Part shown: positions 22,026 to 32,613 of the stretch, one piece after another
Layout of the letters: every line of letters starts with the position of its first letter
Numbering within the stretch: position 1 is the first letter of the stretch
DNA from: Perkinsus marinus ATCC 50983
Lineage: Eukaryota; Perkinsozoa; Perkinsida; Perkinsidae
Length of the DNA: 64,000 nt
Assembly: GCF_000006405.1 (NCBI RefSeq)
Contig: NW_003205853.1
Coordinates: 209,962-273,961 of the forward strand
Reading direction: 5' to 3'
Translations under genes and position numbers: made by a program
The notes under the pieces: model-generated
Databases searched by the model: none
What the model saw: only the letters and a program-made list of their open reading frames with translations
Told to the model about the DNA's origin: nothing

Positions 22026-22190
22026 ACGCGCAATCCTTGTCAGATCGTTTTTTCTTCAAGTACATTTTGAGCTAAAATCTTCACCTAACATCTTAAATAT
22101 ACCTCTCATACTGAAATCCAAGTCGCGCACTTCAAACTCGGAAAATTGTTCAGCCCTATCTTCGATTCCCTGCGCGCATCTACTGCGGCA
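22026..22190 (+). repeat. Left arm of a 165-bp inverted repeat
   Basis: Begins ACGCGCAATCCTTG and includes GAAATCCAAGTCGCGCACTT and CGATTCCCTGCGCGC. It matches the reverse complement of 23438-23598 over its whole length with scattered differences (roughly 80-85 percent by eye). Similarity fades outside both arms. The pair encloses two small minus-strand genes. Confidence 0.85.
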
Positions 22191-22422
22191 TCTCTGTGGA
22201 CAGCAAGAATCAGAGCAAGACGTACTTATTAACTACATCCCTTCAGCAATCATAGAGAGAGAAACTGGTAACTATAAAACGCTGCTGTGACTTCATTAAA
22301 TCGAAGGCGATCATATCTGCCACTTGTGTTTGCTCTAGCCGGCACTGCAGGCGCTGGCCCCCGATTTTCGACAAGACTTCCTTAGGTCTTCAATCACTTG
22401 CATGGTAAGGCCCTCAGCTGAC

Positions 22423-22457
22423 AAGGGTGAACCGTCCTCGGCTGACGGTTCACCCTT
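22423..22457. repeat. Perfect 14-bp stem hairpin right after a stop codon
   Basis: AAGGGTGAACCGTC (22423-22436) pairs perfectly with GACGGTTCACCCTT (22444-22457) around a 7-nt loop. On the minus strand it starts 2 nt after the TAA (22460-22462) of the 95-residue gene, so it would sit at the head of that 3' UTR. It could serve in 3' end processing or stability, or be a chance product of palindrome formation. Confidence 0.85.
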
Positions 22458-22459
22458 TC

Positions 22460-22781
22460 TTAGAAACCAGCAGTAGACTTGGCAGAGTTTGTAACTCTCA
22501 TCGCCTTGGCAATCGACCGGTACGCGGCATCGATAGGAGCCAGTTCAGGATGAAACTCGACCCCATAAATAACCCGATCACCCCGTGCCACAGCCTGCTC
22601 CTGGAGGAGAGTCTGCTGGCTATCATCGTCAATAGTGCGAAGAGAGGGATAGACTCCCGCGAGCTCGTCATACAACCGTTCACGATCAGCCACCTCGTGG
22701 CTGAAAGGGAAGATGTGAACCGTTCACTCGGTTGGAGATGTTGTTCACTTCGTTACGGAGAATCCTAGTCGATGAAGCCAT
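22460..22781 (-). CDS. Small unknown protein inside the inverted-repeat cassette
   Basis: ATG at 22781 (MASSTRILRNEVNNISNR), then a 34-bp intron (gtgaacgg...cacgag) and an exon starting VADRERLYDELAGVYPS that ends TAA at 22460-22462. About 95 residues, charged and probably helical. The alternative acceptor 7 bp upstream would put the product in a frame rich in Arg/Ser/Trp that also stays open for over 60 codons, so the acceptor choice is an inference. No family recognised. Confidence 0.5.
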
Positions 22782-22888
22782 CCCGAGACAGGGCGCCCTG
22801 AGTACTGGTCTGACCTATCCAGCTGCAAGTCCTGATTTAGTGGGTAAATTTTACCCATTCCGTAAGAGATGCAACCGTTTTACCGTCC

Positions 22889-23323
22889 CTACAAATTGAG
22901 GGACTGCACACGCTCTCGGACCCTGTCCCGAAAGTCCTCGAACTCACTGTCGAAGATGGGCTCGCGCACCAGCTTTCTTGTAGCCTTAGTTGCTGTTGGG
23001 AAACCGAGGATTCCTTCTGGGCAGTAACACCGACTTGACCTTAGGTCTGGGTGCGTCATTACGGTTGGATGCTCGTTTTTGGTACGGGGACTCGGCTGAA
23101 AACGGGTATTGTAGTTGTGGACATGGTTACTTCTATCAACAGCGATAGACGCTGATTCGGTCTTCAACCGCATGGAACTACGCCCAGTACCAAACTTTAA
23201 CTTAAACTTATGATAGTTGCTGAAATTGTGCTCGGCGTCGGACCCGCTACCGCCAACAGTACCAGCAGAGCTCTGAGAGGAGGATAGGAAATCGTCGATG
23301 GGGTGGCTGCGGTAGATGGGCAT
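22889..23323 (-). CDS. 144-residue unknown protein inside the inverted-repeat cassette
   Basis: ATG at 23323 (MPIYRSHPIDDFLSSSQSS) and TAG at 22889. The frame is open throughout, although possible short introns near 23180 and 23045 could remove a few residues. The composition is hydrophilic with a basic middle and a charged C-terminal helix (DSEFEDFRDRVRERVQSL). It is followed 108 bp downstream by the start of the 95-residue gene on the same strand; both are bracketed by the inverted repeats at 22026-22190 and 23438-23598. No domain recognised. Confidence 0.5.
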   Translation of the reverse strand: MPIYRSHPIDDFLSSSQSSAGTVGGSGSDAEHNFSNYHKFKLKFGTGRSSMRLKTESASIAVDRSNHVHNYNTRFQPSPRTKNEHPTVMTHPDLRSSRCYCPEGILGFPTATKATRKLVREPIFDSEFEDFRDRVRERVQSLNL

Positions 23324-23437
23324 AACTATGGCTGATAGGCTGTATATACATCCAGTGACCGGATACTCAGCTTGTGTGATTCAGGGGTACTTCAGAGATG
23401 TTCCATAGGGTGATTCAATACTTTGCGCGCGAAATAC

Positions 23438-23598
23438 TGCCGTAGTAGACGCGCGCAGGGAATCGAAAATGAGGCTGAAAATTTTCTTAGAGTTTCAAGT
23501 GCGCGACTTGGATTCCAGTATAAGAGGTATATGTAGGGTGTTTGGTGAAGAAATTAGCTCAAAATTCGATGAAAAACGATCTGCCAAGGATTGCGCGT
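23438..23598 (-). repeat. Right arm of the inverted repeat
   Basis: Reverse-complement counterpart of 22026-22190; it contains GCGCGCAGGGAATCG and AAGTGCGCGACTTGGATTCC in the opposite order. Together the arms define a 1.57 kb unit. Confidence 0.85.
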
Positions 23599-23870
23599 CT
23601 CAGATGGCGTGTACTATTCCTTTTTTCATCTCGAGGTAGAAAGCGGTGTGAAGAATGATGTTTTTTCGGTCGAACGGACAATGGCGATGAATTTCCGACA
23701 GGCCACAAATGAATTAAAGTTTGTACATGTATGAATGAATATAAGATCAACGCGGCACACCGGGAGTGAATGAGGAAAGAAACAACAACGCAATCATACA
23801 GGAATCTTACTGGACACTATCACCGTGCTTGTCGAGTAAATACAAAGGAGCTAGTATCTGCAATAAAAGG

Positions 23871-24797
23871 TCATTTCACCGAGGAGTGGTATGAGAAAAT
23901 TACATTGGCCTTGTTGGTCTCCGCTATGCAGCCGTTGGCTAACATCTCGTCCAGGATGAAATGAGCCTTCTCCATGTTGAACATAATATCAAGTTCGCAT
24001 ACGTTCTCGAAATACCTATTCCGAATTTATTCACAGCGAAAACACTAATGCCATGAACTCATCGTCTTTATGAACATATGCAAATTCGACACAGAAGTTG
24101 TCCAAATTGAATAGATACACGCGATAGGAAAAGTCCTATGCGAAGAGGAATGACATGAAGATTCACAAGTTGTTGAAAAGATGGTATGACGAGGAAACAC
24201 CATCCTATTTGGCAGAGGTTATCTCGCCCTGTGGACAAAACTCATTGGCATGGAGAAAGTAGACGATTTAAGAGGCTAAAACTGATCCCTCGTGAGGTTA
24301 TGTGCATCGATGCGAATCTAAGCCGTGTTGTCGTAGTAGTAGGCGTTGGACTTGAAACTCTCACACACTATTTCAAAGAGTGTGAATCCACCGTAGTCTA
24401 CTCCACCCCTCATTACTTATCTAAGGTCTCTACTAGTGTATGTATGAACTCTAAATAGGCCAGCTCGTTGTCTTCATCTGAGCCGTCAACTCCCATGATG
24501 AAGTAAAGGGATGCATATCGACGGTAAATCACCTGCTAGGGCGGAATAGGAGTACGTCTCCCGCCTCCAACACTACTACCTTGTAACTACGATATTCCAA
24601 AAAACTACACTGATTCTCACTCCTCGACAAACACTTCCGAATGAGCTCATTCTCGATGGCCTGTCGCTCCCTGAATAAACACCATGGCGGCATTTTCTTT
24701 CCCTGCAAAATCGTCTTTACTTTATCGTTAGAAAATTCGCGTACTTGGCGAGACGCGTTTGCCCCTGCTTATTAACCATCAAAATGAATTTAATCAT
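23871..24797 (-). CDS. AP4S1: AP-4 complex sigma (small) subunit, four exons
   Basis: Exons 24721-24797, 24580-24670, 24417-24532 and 23871-24015 join in phase to 143 codons (142 residues; animal AP4S1 is about 144). The start [19 protein letters not shown] is the adaptin small-chain signature. It is followed by [51 protein letters not shown] and [19 protein letters not shown], with the terminal GCIAETNK. The [10 protein letters not shown] and NGCIxETN blocks favour AP-4 over AP-1, AP-2 or AP-3 sigma. The subunit is part of the tetrameric coat adaptor for trans-Golgi sorting. Introns 1 and 2 are about 50 bp; intron 3 is about 400 bp and holds a dispersed-repeat segment (24319-24380) shared with 49612-49668. 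The tail after ETNK is short. Confidence 0.92.
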
Positions 24798-25076
24798 TTT
24801 CAAAGAAGGAGATGCAACCTTCAACTTGTAGTGTACGAGTTTCAAAAACTGAAAGCATTTCTCGCTACGCTCCGCCACTCCGTATATATCTCGCTCGCCG
24901 TTAATTATTCCCATCACCTGCGGGGACCAACTTGGTATTGAACTCCATCGAATCAATAGACCTGTCTTGAGCTTCAAGAGCATTCCTAGGCAGTGCGGGA
25001 ATATATGCACATGGTCAACTATATGTGTTGCTAGCCATATGGAAATTTGAGGAAATTTGCGAAATTATCGTTGATT
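24798..25076. other. 5' flank of AP-4 sigma and left half of a split dispersed repeat
   Basis: From about 25009 the sequence matches the dispersed repeat seen complete at 53796-53945 (GGTCAACTATATGTGTTGCT). The repeat is cut at 25076 by insertion of element 1 and resumes at 40487. Confidence 0.7.
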
Positions 25077-25230
25077 TTATACTCTTCTTTGGGAGCGGAC
25101 ATAGTTAACTCAAGTAGTTTAGGATGAGAGATACTTTTTTTTCTTAGTCATGCTTCTGAATTGATGAGTGATATATCAAAACTGTCGGGCGGGCGAGGTT
25201 GATGAATCTTCGAGTACATGGTTGAGTACA
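25077..25230 (-). repeat. Element 1 3' LTR
   Basis: 154-bp copy matching 40333-40486. The bases just upstream on the minus strand (TTTGAGGGCCGGAG) are purine-rich and could be the polypurine tract. Confidence 0.9.
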
Positions 25231-25358
25231 CTCCGGCCCTCAAATGATGCTACTTGTTTGCATAGACAGGATATAAGAGTAAACAAATGATATACACTTG
25301 AATGAATGAGTTACTGAAGCCAGTATAATAGGACGGACTCAAGAGCGACTTCAGTGAG

Positions 25359-26505
25359 TCATAGTTGAGTTACACACTTACAGTTTATGTTGGCACAGTA
25401 AAAACTCCTATCGTCCTGAGCATAATAATCGTGAGTTTCTTTACTCACTTCCGTCCAGATAGAACATCCGTCGCACTGGACCCATAGTCCTGTGCTAGCC
25501 GTAGGGGACAGCATAGAACGTTGCAGTACCATCTTACCATTAGAATCAGTTGCCGTGAAATAGCGAGGGCATGATGAGATGGTGGACGTCACCCGTGGTT
25601 GCGGAGAACTGGTGTTGACCTTAGACGTCTGCCCTTCGTTTCTATAGTACTCTGCCAGTTGTCCCTCTGTCAGCGATGCAGGCTTGATGAGAGTGTTGTG
25701 GACAGTTCCCAGTGGGTCGCCATGCAGGCTTTCAATACGTACCAAATGTCTTGAGGATGTCGGAGACTGAGATGCTGAAATGCGGGCAGGTCCGACCCAT
25801 CTTGCCATGAGCTTCGTACCACAGACCTTCTTCAGCCATATGATAGTGCCAGGTGCAAGCGAACAACTTCGACGACGTTTGCTGCGCTCAGCGATTTTAA
25901 TAGAATGGCCTCGTACAAGTCGCTTGAGGTACTCTCGATAGGACGCGACTAGCTTCCCAAACTCTTCCTTCTTCTGAGTCAATGTGTCGCCGTAGTCAGG
26001 GGGGTCACAATGGCCTGCTACGAACCTCGCAGCACTTTCTAGTGGTTGCTGCCCCGATACACTAGGTGGTGGTCTTGCCTTGTACGTGAAGGTTAAGCCG
26101 TTAGGACACGTATCACCGACTTCGTCAGATTGGGTTGAGTTGAGCGAATGGCATATCATAGGGAGTAGTTGATACCAAGGTACCGTACAACCTCCGCACC
26201 GGAAAGACCGTATAGCCTCGAATAGTATCTGATGACACCTCTCGAGGAAGGCTCTTCTCTGAGGAGCATTGGGTGGATCGATCAACTGCTTCAATCCCAT
26301 CGACTGACAGAATGACGTGAATCCACGACCGATGAAGCTCTTGTCGCCATCTGACTGACAGTAGAAGGGCCATCCAAAATGCCAGCAATGTGCAGAAAAC
26401 AGCCGTATGGACTCTGCTGAACTCTTGTTGCGACTCGGATAGAACATGGAGAACCGCCGAAATGGATCATATACATGTAGGCAGTACTTGATGTTCTCGT
26501 CGGGG
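25359..26505 (-). CDS. Element 1 integrase, C-terminal part, with CW-like zinc finger
   Basis: This frame continues the element 1 pol after the interruption. It opens DENIKYCLHVYDPFRRFS, has the second integrase aspartate in CQSDGDKSFIG, the catalytic glutamate region in RRAFLERCHQIL, and a C-terminal GPY/F-like part (GTIIWLKKVCGTKLMARWVG). The last 40 residues are WVQCDGCSIWTEVSKE and SFYCANINCKC: a tryptophan-cysteine finger resembling a CW (or PHD-like) zinc finger, families that read methylated or unmodified histone H3 tails. The first integrase aspartate (SIDWIGP) lies in the upstream part, beyond element 2. Frame is intact, so the break is caused by element 2 only. The finger's spacing (C-x4-C-x-C at the end) is not canonical CW. 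Confidence 0.82.
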
Positions 26506-26669
26506 TATAGGATTAACCACTCCTTGTAACGCAAGTGTAGGGCCTTGGTGGGCTTACACAAACCTTTTCTAGCAATATCACTCCATTGTCATGCGTTTCA
26601 TCTATAACTCGCTCGCCCGAACGGGACGACACAGACAATGGTAGTGATTAATTAATACGGGATCTAACA
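26506..26669 (-). repeat. Element 2 3' LTR
   Basis: 164-bp repeat identical to 34104-34267. Polypurine tract abuts its 5' side on the minus strand. Confidence 0.92.
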
Positions 26670-26750
26670 CGCCCCCCCTCCTAACGATGGAGGACCATCG
26701 GGGACCGACTATAAACATATGATGAATAGGCAAACGGATATGTTAGAGTC

Positions 26751-29700
26751 CTAGTTGAGCCCTTCATCCGGGGGACAGGGTTGTCCATGGTTTACCAACC
26801 AGTCTTCTTCAAATAACGTCACCCATTCTTGCTCACCCGTATCCCACCGAAGCAGAACGTCGTCTTGACCAATCCAATCGATAATACGGGCTGTGAACCA
26901 TTGAAAGCCCGTTTCGTCGTCTGAAACGATTGGAACTTTCACAAAAACCGGCATACCCAGCAGCGAAGGACCCGGTCGACGGCACTCGGTGAAATCCCCG
27001 CGATCACGATGTAGAAGTACTATATTACGAATATTCTCGTTGGAGTAGACACCATGAGGGAGGCGCACCCGCACTCGGTTTGTGCTTAGCCTGGACTCGA
27101 TATGTGCCAACGTGAACGGGCACGACAGCTTGCGCCGGGAGCCCGCATACACCAATACAGGCGCCCCCTTGTCCAACCTATAGTCAGCCTCTCCACGGTC
27201 CTTCGATATGGGACTCACTTTGATGTTGCGCTTCTTCACTGCACTCCACATATGGCTCAAGTAAGTATTACGCACCTTCCGATACGTAGAGAATGGCAGC
27301 CATGGTGTGACCGTGCGGACGCGAGCACATGCCGCTACGACATCTAATCGGCTGTGACCCAGAGCGAGAAAGTCGGCGGTGACGGGAATCTCAGTTGCCC
27401 CCGATAAGATAAAAGTCCCCAATGGTAGATTATTATGCACTAGGGTGATCTCGTCGTATAAATCCTGCCGTTCCATGGCCGAGAGCTTAGCAATTCGACC
27501 GTCGTCGTGCCTCAAGAGATGCCTCAGGTAGTCGAGACATGTCCGATGATGTCGCTCGTGGGAACCACTCCATGGAGCATAACGATCCAGAAGCCGTACC
27601 TCGCAGTGAGCCTCTGATAAGACAGCTGCCTGGAAGACACCCGATTTGAAATAACTCGCCGAATCCGCATACAGAACCCTCATGGAACCCACTGTACGCT
27701 GGGCTCGCTTTATTCCCACTAATATTTCGGCCATCGTAGTCGCTTCAAGGTGTTTCCAGACAATATGCCTTGTGCTTCGACACTGAATAGTCAGGACATG
27801 CACGTGCTCTCCCAATGATAGCACGTCCATGGTACTGTATCCATAAGGTCCACAAGAGAATATCTCCTCTGGTAGTTCACTGCCAAAGCCGAGAGGAAAC
27901 TTCCAAGATCGCGCCGACTGCAGTATCCTGCAGGCAAGGCAGCGATTAATGATGTTCTTCGCGAGGGCTGTCACTGCGTCGAGATGGTATAGACGTACCG
28001 ATGAACAAGTCATAACCAGTCCAGAGTGCAGCGTCTCCCGATGAGCAGAGGATACAATTTTATCCCGGAAGAACACAGCCGCCTTTGGGATCACCGGTTG
28101 CAGAATGCATTCTCCACTAGGTAACCCAGAACGATAACACACCACAGGCGGGGCCCCTTCGGGTCCGTAGATCTGTAGCGGATTAGCCGTCGGAATCGCT
28201 GGGGGAGGGCATTCGACGAGCGACGACCCATATTGTGCCGAGTGAGCTGCCGCGAAGATAGCGGGCTCATCCCAGTGCCGATGAAAATCATAACCAATCG
28301 TCCCAGCTTCTGCACAACGGGCATTCTGTTTCAGCACCTCGATCACTCCCCGGACTATGTTGATAGTGTGGAGGACCGCGTCAAGGCCATAGGACCATCG
28401 GGACACCGTTTCCACTACAGCCTCCGACCTCGGCTCCCTAGGGGGATCCGTATTTCTCTCGGTGTACAATCCCTCTCGGACAGAGAAGATAGCGTCGATA
28501 GTTCGAACAGTTGCTTCTGCACCAGAGTCTCCGATATCAAAATTGCTCAGAACTCCCATGTCCACCACTGGATCTTCTCGAGATAGATTGATCTCGTCAT
28601 CTACGATTCCTCCGATAGGTGAGTCACGCAGCAAACAGCACACGTCTGACTGATCGAACGGAATGACACGATCACCATCTTCAAAGAACCAGCGCTCTTC
28701 ACAAGAGCAGCAGTGCTCAGCCTCCGCCATATCCTTCTCATCCTCCACCACGTGATCTATTTCGATCCGACCTGCCTTGCGTGGAGGCAACAAGAGCTGA
28801 CCCAGAGAACTGCTTGTAGAACCTTCGACAGGGACCATTCGATCGAGATATCTGGAGATAGAATCAGCAGGACCATTAGCCGAACCCGCCACATGCACGA
28901 CTCTGAAGGAGAGTGCGACTTCACGAATCAGTTGAACTTCGTGATAAATGGAATTTATGAGCCTAGCTACACATCTCCTCTCGATGCCTCGCGAAGAATT
29001 CAGCCGGAGCTCTCCGCTCATCGACTGTATCCAGCTAGTACTAGACTTGTTGTCGCACATGAGTACCACTTCAATGGGAGGGTCGAAGTCCGCTGCCGTG
29101 GCTCGATGGTAGAGGAGCAGATCCGACGTCCTCCGCAGTGCTTCAAGGCACATCCTAAGTTCCCGACGGTTCGAGGAGTGGCAAACTTGCGCGGCAGTGA
29201 ACCGAAACGCGTCCTCAAGGATGCGGTATCGCCCCGCGCTTGGAGATTTGGTATCCATAGAAGAGTGGACCACCTCGATGACCACCGAGCCTCCGTATAA
29301 GGAGGCATCACATGACACTTCTAACTTGACCACAGCGCTGCTTTGGGCATGCACAGGTGAGAGATGCACACAGCCAGATGATCCCTGAGCGCAAATGTCT
29401 CGTGCCCATCGTACAATCCCACAGTACGCAGCTTGCGTTTCCGTTGTTAGCGAGCGGAGATCACATGGTGTACTCCAGTCGATGTCATGAAAACAACGGC
29501 CAAAGATACTCCGAAGGAGGTCCCCAATCATACGGGATGCACTGTGTGCCCTAGCCGGATCGAACGATACGAGACCCGATATCCCAAAGATTAACCTCTT
29601 GGTAGGACACTGTTCCAAGATAGGTTCTCTAAGGAAAAACTCCCGGGCTTTACTCATTCTCGCCTCCCGCTTACACTCTACCCGCATGAAGTCAACTGTT

Positions 29701-31405
29701 CCGATAAGCTCGTAGGAGATGCTCACATTGAACATTGATACCGAATCGGCCACCGGCAAAGAAAGGCCTCTATCGACCAGAGCTTGCCGAAGCAGTGCTT
29801 TTGCCGTAACAGCAGCGGTTATGGCTAGTTTCTTCTCCTGCACCAAGAAAGCGACCAGTAGTAGCAGATAGAGGGTGTTGCAAAGGTTGTTTAGAACAGA
29901 CCGAATTGACCCAGATAGGAAAAGGTCATCCACGAACTCTTGAATCCATCCTCCTAGCTTTCGAGCTAGCTTGGAGGAGCGATAAACCGAGATCAACGAA
30001 CCATAGGTGTTCTTCAACGAACACGTACCACAGCAGATACCAAAACAAACCCGAAGACACTCGAACTCACCGATTCCTGTTCTCATCCGGAGGGTATTTA
30101 TCTGATCACTTGGATCAATCACATCAGAACCGGCGAAACGAATAGAGTAGAACGCGCTCCGCACATCACTAGTAGCAATACAGATGGGACTGGTTGCTCG
30201 GAGCAAACATAATGGAAGCCACAGATGCTCTCCACGGGACTGAACACGAGGGAGGGCCGAATTCGCAGATCTTAGATCACACACCAATCGAGGCTTTTTT
30301 CCCGTTTGGTAACCGGTCATGAACACAGAGGCATATAGCAGTGCGGAAGTGGAATTCTCCGCTCCCACACGAACCCACCAATGCGACTCGACATACTCCT
30401 GTATAGTTGCCCGGTAGATCTGCTTCAGCGGCTCTGCCAATTTGTTGTACAAAGGTATGGCAAAGTCCCGAGGTTCCACTTTCGGACGCTTGGGATGTGG
30501 GAGTGCTAGCTCAGCAACATATTCTTGCGAGGTACAATCCAGCCACTCTCCTGGATGCACCTTGCGAATGCGAGTTCGATACTCTCTGCATCCCGGTATA
30601 TCTTTCCAGCCAGAGACGACCACTGATTCTAGAAGAGAGCGGACCAAGTTTTCATCTTCTAGAGTCAAAGTGACCCTCAATGTCGTCGAGGCATCCACTT
30701 TCGGAAGAGGTACAATATCCGTACTGGTTAGGTCGCCCTCCTCATGACCGCTCACACAGCTCGTATCTATAGGTGCATCCCCAGAGCTGTATGATCTGAC
30801 CACGCAAAGCCTCTCCTCCGAGTAACGGACGTCCACGGATGAGCCGCGCGAAAACACCAACCTCCCACTTATCCAGGCCGAAGCAACAGCTCGAGATTCA
30901 AGCCCCCAACATTGTATGACGTCACGTCCCAGCAGTAGATAGGGCTTACTAGGAGCTCTAGAACGGAGTACTCTGAGCAACAGCGATGGTCCATTCGGAT
31001 CGCATAGGTCAGGATCCTGCATCAATCTGATTGGCCTGAACCATTTCTTGTTCCCAACATCCCAAACTCTGCAGTCCAGTCGAACAAGTGTGTTAATGGT
31101 TGATACGCGGCCATCTGCCAGCTCCACTCGATATGGTGTTGGGGATTTTTCCAGTACAAAAGGTTGGTTATCCCCTGCAATGAGATAGGAGCGTCCGGCA
31201 CCCGAGTCTACCACCGCACGTAGTGGAACTTCGTCGCCACCTTGTGCCACTCGCAACTGAAGTGCGATTTCGGAGATCCAGCCACTCCTTGTGCGATTGG
31301 ATCCAACGAAGCTAAGCTTGTCCCTTCTCTCCTTCACGGACGCTGTTTGGTCAGAAGGTTCTTGCATGGTCACGGGATGCGCTTCTGTTCCCCTCTTGAA
31401 CACAC
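26751..31405 (-). CDS. Element 2 Pol: protease, RT, RNase H, integrase, Tudor-like tail
   Basis: About 1550 codons. In order: aspartic protease (VVDSGAGRSYLI; later YLLLGRDVI), reverse transcriptase (ATSDVRSAFYSI; catalytic EFVDDLFLSG), RNase H (VSCDASLYGGS; MCDNKSST; HVAGSANGPADSISR), integrase zinc site (HRETLHSG...CLACR), integrase core (YSTMDVLS, VLYADSASYF, GSHERHHRT for D, D and E), and a final module near residues 1500-1545 (FTARIIDWIGQDDVLLRW, DTGEQEWVTL) that resembles a Tudor/SH3-like chromatin reader. The frame is uninterrupted. Its natural 5' end is reached by -1 frameshifting from gag; the inverted-repeat element at 31408-32436 now separates them, so this copy is probably dead. 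The product would be cleaved into enzymes acting in cytoplasmic particles and nucleus. Confidence 0.92.
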
Positions 31406-31407
31406 TA

Positions 31408-32436
31408 CACCTTTTCCCGTGCAAGTTTGACTAGTGAGCAGGCAAGAATGACAATGTCACTATCAAGAGTGACAATGAGAATCCAAGTATGTCACAATTC
31501 AATTCTGTTACAATCAAGTTTGACTTTGAGAATTCAAGTATGTCATAATCGAGATATGTTACAGTCAAGATTGACAATGAAAATCCAAGTTTGTCACTTT
31601 TCTATTTTGTAGCAACCAAGATTGACAATGAGAATTCATGTTTAACACCGGTAAAATATATTACAATCAAGAATGACAATGTTCCACACGAGTTTGACAA
31701 TACGCACACAAGTTTGACAATACACGTCCAAGTTTGACACTTCGACTCGATATGTTGACATACGGTTTAAACTGATTGCCCACTTGAAAAATCACACGCA
31801 TTACATAGTAATGAGGCTCTCCCGAGTCATCGAGAGCTCTATGTAAGCTTGAGATGACATCGAAAGAATTCAAAAAGCGACCCCTTGACTCCCTTTGTTC
31901 CAAAGTATCCGATAGCCTATACGGCTCCTATCTTGTCAGTGGTTAGCTTTTGCATAGCATCATCACACATTCCTCGCAGCATATCTTCCCGGTACGGGTA
32001 TAAGAACATGTGTTGCTCTTCAGCTCTATGCCTATCTGTTATCGGGTCCGTCTCACTCAGCTTCTCCTTGATATAAGCTCTGATCACAGAGAAACCCTCT
32101 TCAATGTCAAACTTGGATGTGTATTGTCAAACTTGTGTGCGTATTGTCAAACTCGTGTGGAATATTGTCATTCTTGATTGTAATATATTCTGCCAGTGTC
32201 AAACATGAATTCTCACTGTCAAACTTGGTTGCTACAAAATATAAAAGTGACAAACTTGGATTCTCATTGTCAATCTTGATTGCTACAAATTTAGATTGTG
32301 ACAAACTTGGATTCTTATTGTCAATGTTGGTTGTTACAAGATAGAAAAGTGACAAACTTGGATTCTCATTGTCACTCTTGATGATAACATTGTCATTCTT
32401 GTCTGCTCACTTGTCAAACTTGCACGGGAAAAGGTG
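31408..32436. mobile_element. Non-autonomous inverted-repeat DNA transposon, TA target site
   Basis: Terminal inverted repeats begin CACCTTTTCCCGTGCAAGTT and extend about 300 bp on each side as a series of degenerate units around TTTGACAATG and TGACAATGAGAATCCAAG. The element is flanked by TA on both sides (31406-31407, 32437-32438), as in Tc1/mariner-like and some other superfamilies. Removing it with one TA rejoins the element 2 pol frame. The middle (about 31750-32100) contains a minus-strand open stretch of about 60 codons (FDIEEGFSVIRAYIKEKL and following), ended by a TAG. It may be a captured gene piece or a transposase remnant. No transposase was recognised. Confidence 0.87.
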
Positions 32437-32613
32437 TAGACTCCCGAACTTTCTCAGTTGGAGATCTCCGTGGATCGTCAATCTCTGCAATAGAAGCTGA
32501 ACTGGATTTATCATCCTTCAGCAGCGCTGTACTCGAATCTCTGAGGTCAAACTTGCTTCTGCTGACCGAAATTGCGAGCGATGTAGGCGATCTTCTAAGG
32601 TCGTAGCCGTCGC

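Noticed and set aside
26506-26669. 164-bp repeat as an unusually long target-site duplication
   Set aside because: It begins TG, is preceded by a polypurine tract at one copy and followed by a TGG primer site at the other, so it is the LTR of element 2; the true duplication is 3 bp.
31427-32440. CRISPR-like array from the repeated TTTGACAATG units
   Set aside because: Units are degenerate, without constant spacers, and mirror each other as inverted transposon arms in a eukaryotic genome.
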